A stretch of 64,000 nucleotides of DNA. It comes from Mugil cephalus. Taxonomy: Eukaryota; Chordata; Actinopteri; Mugiliformes; Mugilidae. The position numbers and the translations under genes were made by a program. How positions within the stretch are numbered: the first letter of the stretch is position 1; the number at the start of each line of letters is the position of its first letter. Under the pieces are notes generated by a model. It did not search any database, was not told where the DNA came from, and saw only the letters and a program-made list of their open reading frames with translations. This document shows positions 35,645 through 44,490 of this stretch, in pieces. The DNA is taken from contig NC_061771.1 of the NCBI RefSeq assembly GCF_022458985.1, positions 33,076,690 through 33,140,689 on the forward strand, given 5' to 3'.

Positions 35645-36525
35645 TTCATGAAGGTAAATATGTTTTAAAAATGGTTGATTATAACATGTTAAAAAACTGT
35701 ACTTTCAAGAGTCAGAGATAAAAGGGTGTAGTTTAAAAATCTAATAATTTTGGTTGTCAGAAAGTCAAGAGACCACGTTTGTTGTGATGTAGTGCAGCAT
35801 CTTTTATTATCTCATCTTTGTATGTGACATCATCCGATCCAGTCCGCACGTGTTTCAGGTAGGAGGAGCTTAGAGTCACCGAAGTGCGCGACAGGTTCGC
35901 ACCAACAGAGGCTGCTTCTTTCCTGGCGTCCGAGCAGGAAAGTCAGCGGAAAAACTTCCAGGACTGACGGCGAGTCGTCATGTGGTGGATGTGGGTGAAC
36001 TCTGGAAGCTGCCAGAGGTAAATTCGTGTGTTTTAAGGTGCTAGGTGCTGTTGTTTATTTTTAATGTGAAAAACCGAGTTGAATCGCTAATTGCTGCTAG
36101 CCTTTAGCTTAGCCTCCTCGCAGGCTTCCACTCTGTTTATTCTGCATTGCAGCTAGAAATTGCTAATTTCTGTAAGAAATACTGTGGGTTTTTCGCCATG
36201 AAATAGCCTGTAGCTTAGTTACTAAGCGTAATTGTGTGATTCAGGATATTTGCCATAAGAGGGAGAGAGTGAGGACCGGGAGAGAGAAACTGTAGCTGTT
36301 GTACTTGAGCGTGGTTCATCGCACGTGTTCCTGCTCGCGCCATCTTGCCATTGCCTCCTCCCCCCATCGCCATCTCTGACTGTGAGGGTTCGTGAGTACA
36401 CTTACATTGTGCACCTTTTTGTTTCTACTGGTTACCGCCAGTGAAGCGGCCATTTGTTTCCGGCCTCACGAGCATTGACTGGACCTGAAACGGTTTTATT
36501 TAGGTTAAGATAAAAAGCCCTGTGT
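35645..36525 (+). repeat. 1.13-kb duplicated segment, copy 1 left part (PLE target)
   Basis: Matches 48641-49520 closely and continues, beyond the PLE insertion, at 40488-40765. It carries a GC-richer stretch (35880-36020) ending CTGCCAGAG|GTAAATTCG, a good splice donor. GAGAGAGTGAGGACCGG and CGCCATCTTGCC strings follow. This layout resembles a transcription-start region with a first exon, possibly the 5' end of a mobile element. No protein family recognised. Confidence 0.75.
36509..36525. repeat. Target-site duplication, left (17 bp)
   Basis: GATAAAAAGCCCTGTGT, identical to 40471-40487 on the other side of the PLE palindrome. The empty paralogous site at about 49500-49517 has it once, as GATCAAAAAAGCCCGGTGT. 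Confidence 0.85.
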
Positions 36526-36608
36526 CTGTGAAGGTTCTCAGTCATCCAGGTCATGGTAATCCAAAAAAGCGTTGAATAAGGTCAGCTGGACTTGTAGAAT
36601 TTCTTGAA

Positions 36609-36629
36609 GACGTTTCGCCACTCATCCGA
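36609..36629 (-). ncRNA. Hammerhead-ribozyme-like core (minus arm)
   Basis: Mirror copy of 40403-40423. See that entry for the base-by-base comparison; identical sequence on the opposite strand. Confidence 0.3.
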
Positions 36630-36828
36630 GTAGCTTCTTCAGTTCTGATGAACTAGTGGGAAATTGAGGTTTAAATAGGAAAAAACTCTGTGGGTAGCAC
36701 CCACCAGAAACTTGCTTGACCAGAAACTGGGGTCACTAATTGCCATAATGGCTGATACTTACCTGTCCTTGAATGGGGGGAACTGTGTGCCTAGGCTAAC
36801 TTACCCTATGAATAGAGCTCTAACGAGG

Positions 36829-38499
36829 CTATTGTCCATGGGAACCTGGGGGCTCAATGTGTGAATGTTGTTGAAACTTCTTTGGGACAGAAGTCAAAAC
36901 TGAATTATAAATAGTTGGTAAATTAAATCTCAGTCCACCTCCTCTGTTTAGAGAAGGTTTCTCCATTTTGACATAGATGGCTTCCTTAACTCCTCTCTCA
37001 AACCATCTGTCCTCTCTGGCCAGGACTTTGACGTTGTTATCCTCAAAGGAGTGTCCTTTGTCCTTCAGGTGGAGGTGGACTGCTGAGTCGTTTCCTGATG
37101 AGCTGGCTCTCCTGTGTTGGGCCATGCGCTTGTGTATGGGTTGTTTGGTTTCCCCAATGTACAGGTCTGTACATTCCTCGCTACACTGAACCGCGTACAC
37201 TACATTGCTCTGTTTCTGTCTAGGTGTTTTGTCCTTGGGGTGGACCAGTTTCTGTCTTAGGGTGTTTCCAGGTTTGAAATAAACTGGGATGCGGTGTTTA
37301 CCAAAAATTCTCCTTAGTTTCTCTGATACCCCAGCTATGTAGGGGATGGTGATGTTCTTCCTTCTGTTTTGTTCCTCTTCCCTGTCCTTCCTGGGATATC
37401 TTTTTGAGCCTTTGACAAAGGCCCAGTTGGGATATCCGCATGTCTTGAGGGTTTGTTTAATGTGTGTTCCCTCCTTGTCCTTGCCATCCTGTCTGGTGGG
37501 GACAGTCTGTGCTCGGTGCTGGAGGGTTCTGATGACTCCCAGTTTGTGTTCCAGGGGGTGGTGTGAGTCAAATAACAGGTGTTGATCTGTGTGTGTGGGT
37601 TTCCTATATACTTCTATGTTGAGGCTTCGATCTTCTTCAACACGTACCAAACAGTCCAAAAAGGCCAGACAGGCCCCGCTGATGTCCTCCCTGGTGAACT
37701 TGATGTTGCTGTCCACTGTGTTGATGTGTTTAGTGAAAGATTCCACCTCCTTTGTCTTGATTTTAACCCAGGTGTCGTCCACATATCTGTACCAGTGGGT
37801 GGGAGTGGAACCTGCAAAGGTGTCCAGAGCTCTGGTCTCTACTTCCTCCATGTAGAGATTGGCCACGATCGGTGACACTGGGGACCCCATCGCACAGCCG
37901 TGTTTTTGCCTGTAGAAACCTCCATTGAACTCAAAGTAGGTGGTGGTCAGGCACAGGTCGAGTAACACACAGACTTGTTCTGGGGTGAGGTTGGTTCTTG
38001 AGGCCAAGGTGTCATCCTTTTGTAGTCTTTTCCTTACTACATCCGTGGCTTCTCTCGTGGGGATGCAGGTGAACAGAGAGGTGACATCAAAGGACACGAT
38101 GGTTTCTTCTGGGTCCAGTGTGATGTCCTTGACTTTGTTCACAAAGTCCCTGGAGTTTTCGATGTGGTGTGGGGTGTTGCCTACTAATGGAGAGAGGATG
38201 GATGCCAAATGCTTGGCAATGTTGTATGTGACAGAGTTGATGCTACTGACAATGGGTCTGAGTGGGGCTCCCTCCTTGTGTATTTTGGGGAGACCATAAA
38301 TACACGGTGTGGCTTCCCCTGGGTACAGACGGTAATAAAGGAGTCTGTCGATGACCTTTTCCTTTTCCAGTTGTTGTAGGTAGTTTATTATTCTGGTTTT
38401 GTAGATGTTGGTTGGGTCGCGTCTCAGTGTCTCATAAGTGTCTTGGTCGTTGAGGAGGTTGTTCATTTTTGCCTGGTAGTCCACCGTGTTTAACACCAC
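36829..38499 (-). CDS. Penelope-like reverse transcriptase/GIY-YIG protein (minus arm)
   Basis: Open frame of 556 aa. RT domain in the first ~300 residues: YGLPKIHKEGAPLRPIVSS, IVSFDVTSLFTCIP, CAMGSPVSPIVANLYME and the catalytic HWYRYVDDTWVK (YVDD). The C-terminal GIY-YIG endonuclease appears as VVYAVQCSEECTDLYIGETK followed by RMAQHRR. This is the Penelope/Neptune arrangement, lineage of vertebrate PLEs. Starting at VLNTVDY puts the N-terminus right at the palindrome centre, so part of a natural N-terminus (usually longer in PLEs) is probably missing. No stops or frameshifts inside. Function: nicking target DNA and priming reverse transcription of the element's RNA. Confidence 0.92.
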   Translation of the reverse strand: MVLNTVDYQAKMNNLLNDQDTYETLRRDPTNIYKTRIINYLQQLEKEKVIDRLLYYRLYPGEATPCIYGLPKIHKEGAPLRPIVSSINSVTYNIAKHLASILSPLVGNTPHHIENSRDFVNKVKDITLDPEETIVSFDVTSLFTCIPTREATDVVRKRLQKDDTLASRTNLTPEQVCVLLDLCLTTTYFEFNGGFYRQKHGCAMGSPVSPIVANLYMEEVETRALDTFAGSTPTHWYRYVDDTWVKIKTKEVESFTKHINTVDSNIKFTREDISGACLAFLDCLVRVEEDRSLNIEVYRKPTHTDQHLLFDSHHPLEHKLGVIRTLQHRAQTVPTRQDGKDKEGTHIKQTLKTCGYPNWAFVKGSKRYPRKDREEEQNRRKNITIPYIAGVSEKLRRIFGKHRIPVYFKPGNTLRQKLVHPKDKTPRQKQSNVVYAVQCSEECTDLYIGETKQPIHKRMAQHRRASSSGNDSAVHLHLKDKGHSFEDNNVKVLAREDRWFERGVKEAIYVKMEKPSLNRGGGLRFNLPTIYNSVLTSVPKKFQQHSHIEPPGSHGQ

Positions 38500-38532
38500 T
38501 GTGCATCGCCAGCAGACAAAGGGAGATGCACA

Positions 38533-40203
38533 GTGGTGTTAAACACGGTGGACTACCAGGCAAAAATGAACAACCTCCTCAACGACCAAGACACTTATGA
38601 GACACTGAGACGCGACCCAACCAACATCTACAAAACCAGAATAATAAACTACCTACAACAACTGGAAAAGGAAAAGGTCATCGACAGACTCCTTTATTAC
38701 CGTCTGTACCCAGGGGAAGCCACACCGTGTATTTATGGTCTCCCCAAAATACACAAGGAGGGAGCCCCACTCAGACCCATTGTCAGTAGCATCAACTCTG
38801 TCACATACAACATTGCCAAGCATTTGGCATCCATCCTCTCTCCATTAGTAGGCAACACCCCACACCACATCGAAAACTCCAGGGACTTTGTGAACAAAGT
38901 CAAGGACATCACACTGGACCCAGAAGAAACCATCGTGTCCTTTGATGTCACCTCTCTGTTCACCTGCATCCCCACGAGAGAAGCCACGGATGTAGTAAGG
39001 AAAAGACTACAAAAGGATGACACCTTGGCCTCAAGAACCAACCTCACCCCAGAACAAGTCTGTGTGTTACTCGACCTGTGCCTGACCACCACCTACTTTG
39101 AGTTCAATGGAGGTTTCTACAGGCAAAAACACGGCTGTGCGATGGGGTCCCCAGTGTCACCGATCGTGGCCAATCTCTACATGGAGGAAGTAGAGACCAG
39201 AGCTCTGGACACCTTTGCAGGTTCCACTCCCACCCACTGGTACAGATATGTGGACGACACCTGGGTTAAAATCAAGACAAAGGAGGTGGAATCTTTCACT
39301 AAACACATCAACACAGTGGACAGCAACATCAAGTTCACCAGGGAGGACATCAGCGGGGCCTGTCTGGCCTTTTTGGACTGTTTGGTACGTGTTGAAGAAG
39401 ATCGAAGCCTCAACATAGAAGTATATAGGAAACCCACACACACAGATCAACACCTGTTATTTGACTCACACCACCCCCTGGAACACAAACTGGGAGTCAT
39501 CAGAACCCTCCAGCACCGAGCACAGACTGTCCCCACCAGACAGGATGGCAAGGACAAGGAGGGAACACACATTAAACAAACCCTCAAGACATGCGGATAT
39601 CCCAACTGGGCCTTTGTCAAAGGCTCAAAAAGATATCCCAGGAAGGACAGGGAAGAGGAACAAAACAGAAGGAAGAACATCACCATCCCCTACATAGCTG
39701 GGGTATCAGAGAAACTAAGGAGAATTTTTGGTAAACACCGCATCCCAGTTTATTTCAAACCTGGAAACACCCTAAGACAGAAACTGGTCCACCCCAAGGA
39801 CAAAACACCTAGACAGAAACAGAGCAATGTAGTGTACGCGGTTCAGTGTAGCGAGGAATGTACAGACCTGTACATTGGGGAAACCAAACAACCCATACAC
39901 AAGCGCATGGCCCAACACAGGAGAGCCAGCTCATCAGGAAACGACTCAGCAGTCCACCTCCACCTGAAGGACAAAGGACACTCCTTTGAGGATAACAACG
40001 TCAAAGTCCTGGCCAGAGAGGACAGATGGTTTGAGAGAGGAGTTAAGGAAGCCATCTATGTCAAAATGGAGAAACCTTCTCTAAACAGAGGAGGTGGACT
40101 GAGATTTAATTTACCAACTATTTATAATTCAGTTTTGACTTCTGTCCCCAAGAAGTTTCAACAACATTCACACATTGAGCCTCCAGGTTCCCATGGACAA
40201 TAG
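38533..40203 (+). CDS. Penelope-like reverse transcriptase/GIY-YIG protein (plus arm)
   Basis: Identical in amino-acid sequence to the minus-arm ORF and arranged head-to-head with it, start codons 33 bp apart across the palindrome centre. Carries the same YVDD RT catalytic box and the C-terminal ECTDLYIGETK...RMAQHRR GIY-YIG endonuclease. The 3' UTR (40204-40470) includes CCTATTTAAACCTCAATTTC and the hammerhead-like motif. Both arms being 5'-truncated at the same base suggests one event made the pair. Without a promoter or full N-terminus the protein may not be competent. Confidence 0.92.
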   Translation: MVLNTVDYQAKMNNLLNDQDTYETLRRDPTNIYKTRIINYLQQLEKEKVIDRLLYYRLYPGEATPCIYGLPKIHKEGAPLRPIVSSINSVTYNIAKHLASILSPLVGNTPHHIENSRDFVNKVKDITLDPEETIVSFDVTSLFTCIPTREATDVVRKRLQKDDTLASRTNLTPEQVCVLLDLCLTTTYFEFNGGFYRQKHGCAMGSPVSPIVANLYMEEVETRALDTFAGSTPTHWYRYVDDTWVKIKTKEVESFTKHINTVDSNIKFTREDISGACLAFLDCLVRVEEDRSLNIEVYRKPTHTDQHLLFDSHHPLEHKLGVIRTLQHRAQTVPTRQDGKDKEGTHIKQTLKTCGYPNWAFVKGSKRYPRKDREEEQNRRKNITIPYIAGVSEKLRRIFGKHRIPVYFKPGNTLRQKLVHPKDKTPRQKQSNVVYAVQCSEECTDLYIGETKQPIHKRMAQHRRASSSGNDSAVHLHLKDKGHSFEDNNVKVLAREDRWFERGVKEAIYVKMEKPSLNRGGGLRFNLPTIYNSVLTSVPKKFQQHSHIEPPGSHGQ

Positions 40204-40402
40204 CCTCGTTAGAGCTCTATTCATAGGGTAAGTTAGCCTAGGCACACAGTTCCCCCCATTCAAGGACAGGTAAGTATCAGCCATTATGGCAATTAGTGAC
40301 CCCAGTTTCTGGTCAAGCAAGTTTCTGGTGGGTGCTACCCACAGAGTTTTTTCCTATTTAAACCTCAATTTCCCACTAGTTCATCAGAACTGAAGAAGCT
40401 AC

Positions 40403-40423
40403 TCGGATGAGTGGCGAAACGTC
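40403..40423 (+). ncRNA. Hammerhead-ribozyme-like core in PLE tail
   Basis: TCGGATGAG-TGG-CGAAAC-GTC matches the hammerhead layout C-U-GAUGAG / stem II / CGAAAC / (G)UC cleavage triplet, except that U4 of CUGAUGA is G here. The stem II loop is very short, and the ACGT around stem III is self-complementary, which would suit a dimer rather than a monomer. Hammerhead motifs are known in the terminal repeats of PLEs. Stem I pairing is not convincing from the sequence. The same string is preserved in the solo end at 9308-9460 apart from CTAATCC, which changes GGATGAG to GGATTAG. Confidence 0.3.
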
Positions 40424-40470
40424 TTCAAGAAATTCTACAAGTCCAGCTGACCTTATTCAACGCTTTTTTG

Positions 40471-40487
40471 GATAAAAAGCCCTGTGT
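40471..40487. repeat. Target-site duplication, right (17 bp)
   Basis: GATAAAAAGCCCTGTGT, same as 36509-36525. The host segment resumes directly as GAATGTGTGCGTGGGC. Confidence 0.85.
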
Positions 40488-40765
40488 GAATGTGTGCGTG
40501 GGCTGGTGGACATTGAGTTTGCTGGTCGTTGTGACGAGATTCTATTTGGGTTCATCCGAGATCATTTGGGAGTTAAAGGTACCAGAGGATTATTTGAGAG
40601 TTTTGAATAGTATAATGTCAACAGTGAACAAGTTACAAATTTATGAATGTAATAAATTTTCCTTTTGAACTTAACATTCTGTGTGGTAATTACCAAAGTG
40701 ATATTTTAGTTAAACAGATTAACAGAACTTTTATGTTAAAGGGGAAGTACAACCTTTGTGTTTAC
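40488..40765 (+). repeat. 1.13-kb duplicated segment, copy 1 right part
   Basis: Continuation of 35645-36525 after the PLE. Matches 49518-49772 with a ~20-bp deletion difference (GACGAGATTCTATTTGGGTT is absent from the other copy). Confidence 0.75.
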
Positions 40766-41035
40766 TACTTAGAATTTATTGGAGGCACCGCCAAGTTATT
40801 TTATATCATTATCACAGTTATCACATGTAGCTCCAGACGAACTCAGGCCCTGTCCCACTTTACTACAACACCCCCTTTTATTTGTCTGTTTTCACTGGCT
40901 ACATGGGACTTGGGTTACATAAATATGTTTTGAGTTCCCTGTTTTATTTTGATGGCTCACAGATCTACAGAGATCACTGGTCAGAAAAACAGGCCTCCAA
41001 CTGCACAGGTTGATGAGCCCATATCAACATATGTA
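40766..41035. other. Unassigned sequence
   Basis: GGAGGCACCGCCAAG and following sequence look like retroelement flank; no ORF of note. Confidence 0.35.
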
Positions 41036-41475
41036 GTGTGACGACCCCTGTCGTGGGCGTCTGAATTGTGAAAATGACGTATGGTGGGTGTGTCTCAGTA
41101 CCGTTCCAAAACTGACTGAACTCACGCAGCCCTAGTCTTCATGAGGGTACGTGTGATGGGTATTTATGCACTGGAGACCGCTGGCATGGGAAAGCGACCA
41201 TTAACTGGCAACAAACCTATAACCACGGCCATGCTCCTGAGACAGAGCTCTAACCACTTTCACCGCAGCACTACTGGAGAGAGAAAGGAGAAAAAAGAAA
41301 AAACCAAGCGAAGCCCAAAGGAGCAATGCCACTAAAGCCTGACTGGGGAAAATGGCTCCAACAGTCACCGTGACCACCAGCCAACACTCAGCCAACCTCC
41401 AGCCCAATGTTCAACTCAGTTTAATTGACCCAACCTTTAGGACAACAGCAAACAATGTGCACACTAATAAAAGCT
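41036..41475 (+). repeat. LTR-like segment upstream of recombinase-SET copy 1
   Basis: Begins TGTGACGACCCCTGTCGTGG, the TGTGACG start seen in the gypsy-type LTR at 58818, and includes AATAAAAGC near its end. Positions 41090-41460 are repeated in inverse orientation at about 56690-57010. In both places the segment is followed by the same recombinase-SET intron sequence (CCAAATACATTGCTTCTAC). It may be a hitch-hiking LTR or the true 5' flank of the recombinase-SET unit. Confidence 0.5.
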
Positions 41476-43307
41476 ACTAAATCAATGGGGCGCACGCACG
41501 CACATAACACAACGCCGTAGTACATCTACTTACGGTGCTTTATTCAAACATGCCGCAGAGGGATGGCACAATGGATGCCAAATACATTGCTTCTACAATA
41601 TTAATGAAATACTGAGTCACTTTGACAATATGCTGAGCTAACAACAAGCGCATGTATCCTGCTGCACTGATGTGACACCAGAGAGGAGGATTTACTTTAG
41701 AAGGATCTTGTCCACATGGGAAGATTTCTGTTGGTCTTAATCACTGGTGATAATGAGAGAATAAAGGGCACCCACTGCTTATTTGTTTACTTTTGAATTT
41801 GTTCTGAATGAATGTTTGTGTGCATTTTAAACCAGGAGTCCATTGTGTTTACACAATATAGTCTCTTGATTCTTGATTCTGTAATTCACACCTTGTCTTC
41901 TGTGTTTTCCAGACAGCAGAGTGGTTGGAAAGGAAGAATTCTGATGGCAGAGTCTGTGTTGGTGTCAGCAGGCACAAGACGACCACGATGCAAATAGCTA
42001 CATTTGCCCTGACTGGGGAGGAGGAGGCAGTAAGTTCTCTAACAGGCTGAAATGGCTCACCATGTGTTACAGCGACACATTTAGCAACTCCACAGACATT
42101 AACTTCATTCATATTCTGTCTCCACAGATATTTCAGGCATATTTTAAACATATCCGCGCAAAGTCTGTCGACCAAGTTTTAGACGATGAAGGCAGATTTT
42201 TCCTGTCCAAATGGGGCCAGCCCATTGCAAGTGCCACCAATGATGTAGCTCGTCTGCACGAGTAGTAAGTAACAACAGGAGGCCATGCATATGCTGTGTG
42301 TACTGTGCAGATCAAGAGGGTTGGGGAGAGAAAGAGAAAATGAAAATGATGCAGAAGAGAGGCAGAGAGGAAGAGAGTGATTTGGAAGAGAAAGGAACAG
42401 AACATGACGGCGTTTCTCTCCAAATTCCCAGTAACATTGAATGGGCAGCCTCCCTGCAAGCGGACCAGAGTCAGTGCTGGGTTCAGTGAAGGCAGGGTGC
42501 TGTATGACAGGTGGAGGGTTATGCAGCGTGGCATGCGGGAGGATCATCTCTTGTGTAAGTGTAAATACGTAGACACTCAATGATTAGGTTGGGTATACAT
42601 GACATCTAAAGCTCACAAGTGTGCAACTTTAATGTGAATGTTCTCTCCTCTGTTACAGCCGTGTTTGTGAGACGAGCACCCACGGTTCAGACTGTGGCAA
42701 GGCGCATCGAGAAGGAGGGCTGGAGTGGCAACACTCCCCAAGCACAGCTGGTAGTGTCCAAGTGGCGTCCACCCACTCAGACACAGGTGGAAAGTGACCC
42801 AAGGATCATAAAGAAGGTCACCACTCAGAAGTGGTCAGGTCTGACCATCAAGGATTTTGGTGAGCCAAAGGGGAAAGGTATGTGCAAATGTCTTGTGAGC
42901 ACAGTCAAAGCCTAACACAAATACAATCATATCGTGAACAGCCTCATTAATCTCACCTCCCTTTGCCCACAGGAGTTGTTGCCACCAAGTGCTTTTCAAA
43001 GGGCTCCATAATCTGCGATTACCATGGCAGGGTAATCACGAAGGCAGAGGGGAAAAGAATGATGCAGAGCATGGACAACGAGATGGGCTACCTTTTCTTC
43101 TTTCAAAAGCTCTGCGTGGACGCCCAGACATTCCCCTGTGAGTGTCATCCGCACATGGAGACAGTGGGACGGCTCATGAACCACTCAAAGAAAAGGTTCA
43201 ATGCAAAGCCCCGCCGCTGCAAGCTAAAGCAGACTGCAGCTGCAGAAGACTCCTTGTTTTTCGCCTGGAGTCCTGTGTCTCTGACCAGTAAATCTGTGGA
43301 TCTGTGA
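41476..43307 (+). mobile_element. Tyrosine recombinase-SET element, copy 1 (partial)
   Basis: Exons recognised: 41913-42029 (TAEWLERKNSDGRVCV..., recombinase core), 42128-42264 (IFQAYFKHIRAKSVDQ...ARLHE), a fused remnant ending 42554, 42659-42877 (VFVRRAPTVQTVARRIEKEG), and 42973-43307 (SET domain start). Splice sites around these are intact. The exon holding the catalytic Tyr is missing: intron sequence joins directly, near 42345, to the middle of the next exon. All upstream exons (zinc finger, RPGAVEGM box) are also absent. The unit begins within the intron before the TADW exon, right after the LTR-like segment. The SET portion keeps GVVATKCFSKGSIICDYHG and GRLMNHSKK but loses GEEIRFDYG because the last part is replaced by unrelated sequence ending in SVDL. 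Non-functional as a recombinase. Confidence 0.75.
42973..43307 (+). pseudogene. KMT5A-like SET domain, C-terminally replaced (copy 1)
   Basis: Acceptor CCCACAG at 42966-42972. Encodes GVVATKCFSKGSIICDYHG, CVDAQTFPCECH and GRLMNHSKKRFNAKPRR (Asn of NHS at 43179-43181), matching KMT5A's GVFATKQFSRG, YHG, CVDA and GRLINHSK in order. After KPRRCKLKQ the frame departs from the family and ends at TGA, losing the tyrosine-bearing FDYG motif needed for activity. Confidence 0.8.
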
Positions 43308-44130
43308 TCTGAACAGAGGTGAGACTCTCAAGCACATGTATCCTGCTGCACTGATGTGAAACCAGAGAGAAAGATTAACTTGGATCTTGTCCACATGGGA
43401 AGATTTCTGTTGGTCTTAACAATTACAATGAGAGAATAAAGGGCACTTTGTGTTCATTCTTTTGTTTTTTATTATTTGTAGTAAGCGTAGTAACAACGGG
43501 AGGCCACTGTGCAGATCAAGAGGGTTAGGGGTTAATGACGTATACTGAGCCTTGCATTCAATAAATATGATTAAGAGAAAATGAAATCATTCAGTGCTGA
43601 GAGTGAATGGATTTGTGCTCCTTTGCAGCTTTGGAACTGGAGATTGCCAACCCTTTCTGAAGGGAGCAGGAGCAGCAGACTGGTGTGGCTCGGTACACGG
43701 CCCATTCAACCTCCGTTGCAAAGCAGCATTACCGGATGAGGACGCGCCAGGAGACCGGTGTCACTGGGAACGTGCTGCAGAGCTTTAGAAGGTATGCATG
43801 GTGGTCTGAAACACAGAGAAAGTCCTGTGTTCTCACTGCGGCGTCTCCCTTCTAACCAATGCCTCTCTCTCTCTCTCTCTCTTTCAATGCAGCTCAAAGA
43901 CATTCTTGTCAAAGCCCTCAGCGAGCTCTTGAGGAGCAGTAAACACATTGGTCTTCAAACCTCAGACTTTCGTTCTTGGGCAATGAAAACATCTGAATTT
44001 TCAGTCCTTCAGTCCGACTTGTGGGACCCTCCAGGGATGCTTCCAGGACTGTCCAGGGACATTCAGGATAAGCCGGACAAAACAATTTCCCTGCATTGTT
44101 GGGCCCAGCCACGCATTTAGTTCCAATTTC
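43308..44130 (+). mobile_element. Recombinase-SET element scraps
   Basis: 43320-43480 repeats the intron string CATGTATCCTGCTGCACTGA...GACAATGAGAG found at 41660-41770. 43480-43550 repeats the intron after the ARLHE exon. 43625-43791 is a degraded version of the catalytic-Tyr exon (AGACTGGTGTGGCTCGG..., TTGCAAAGCAGCATTACCGG) with frameshifts. A (CT)n run lies at 43861-43884. 43894-44120 holds an open stretch beginning LKDILVKALSELLRSSKHIG with no family assigned. The fragments are out of order relative to the full unit. Confidence 0.6.
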
Positions 44131-44172
44131 CGATTCCACACAGAGATCAAAACGGATCTCTGTGTGGAATCG
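44131..44172. repeat. Perfect 18-bp hairpin
   Basis: CGATTCCACACAGAGATC and its exact reverse complement separated by AAAACG. It sits at the left edge of the fold-back element. Confidence 0.9.
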
Positions 44173-44490
44173 GTGTGGAGTCAGTGCTCACTGCGCCCTC
44201 TATCAGACAGCAGTGGACACATTGGTGGACTGGTGGAGGGGACAGGTGACTTCCCTCTCTCTAAACTGGAGTTACATGAGGAGACGATTCCAGCTGCAGT
44301 CTGTCCCCCCCTGAAAATGCCTTAAACACAGAGACATGTTTTGATCTGTACTAAAGGCATTTTCGGGGGGAAAGACTGCAGCTGGAATCTCATGTAACTC
44401 CAGTTTAGTGGGAGGGAGCTCCTCTGTCCCCTCCACCAATGTCTTTGTATGTATGTCTGCTGTCCAAGAGAGGGTGCAGTGAGCACTGAT
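44173..44490. repeat. Fold-back (inverted repeat) element
   Basis: Left arm 44180-44320 (CAGTGCTCACTG...GGACTGGTGGAGGGGACAG...CTGAAAATGCCTT) and right arm 44350-44490 (AAAGGCATTTTCGG...CTGTCCCCTCCACC...GCAGTGAGCAC) pair imperfectly around a ~30-bp loop. No ORF. Confidence 0.75.

Larger units (their letters stand above)
36526..40470. mobile_element. Penelope-like element inserted as a head-to-head palindrome
   Basis: Two copies of one PLE face each other with 5' ends inward. Arms 36559-38507 and 38525-40473 pair around 38516 with a ~17-bp unpaired centre (between GTGCATC and GATGCAC). The two 556-aa translations and all their shadow frames are identical, so the arms look perfectly matched. 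The left arm extends ~33 bp further (36526-36558) than the right. Both outer ends carry the same tail found solo at 9308-9460 and 47669-47975. Flanked by a 17-bp target-site duplication. Recent insertion, or arms homogenised by gene conversion; assembly collapse should be considered. Confidence 0.88.

Noticed and set aside
37579-38299. Plus-strand ORFs inside the minus PLE arm (and their mirror images at 38733-39453)
   Set aside because: Antisense shadows of the RT/GIY-YIG frame; they have no independent motif.
41036-41475. Assignment as a definite solo LTR
   Set aside because: TGTGACG start and AATAAA are suggestive, but no target duplication or matching second LTR was found, so it is reported only as LTR-like.
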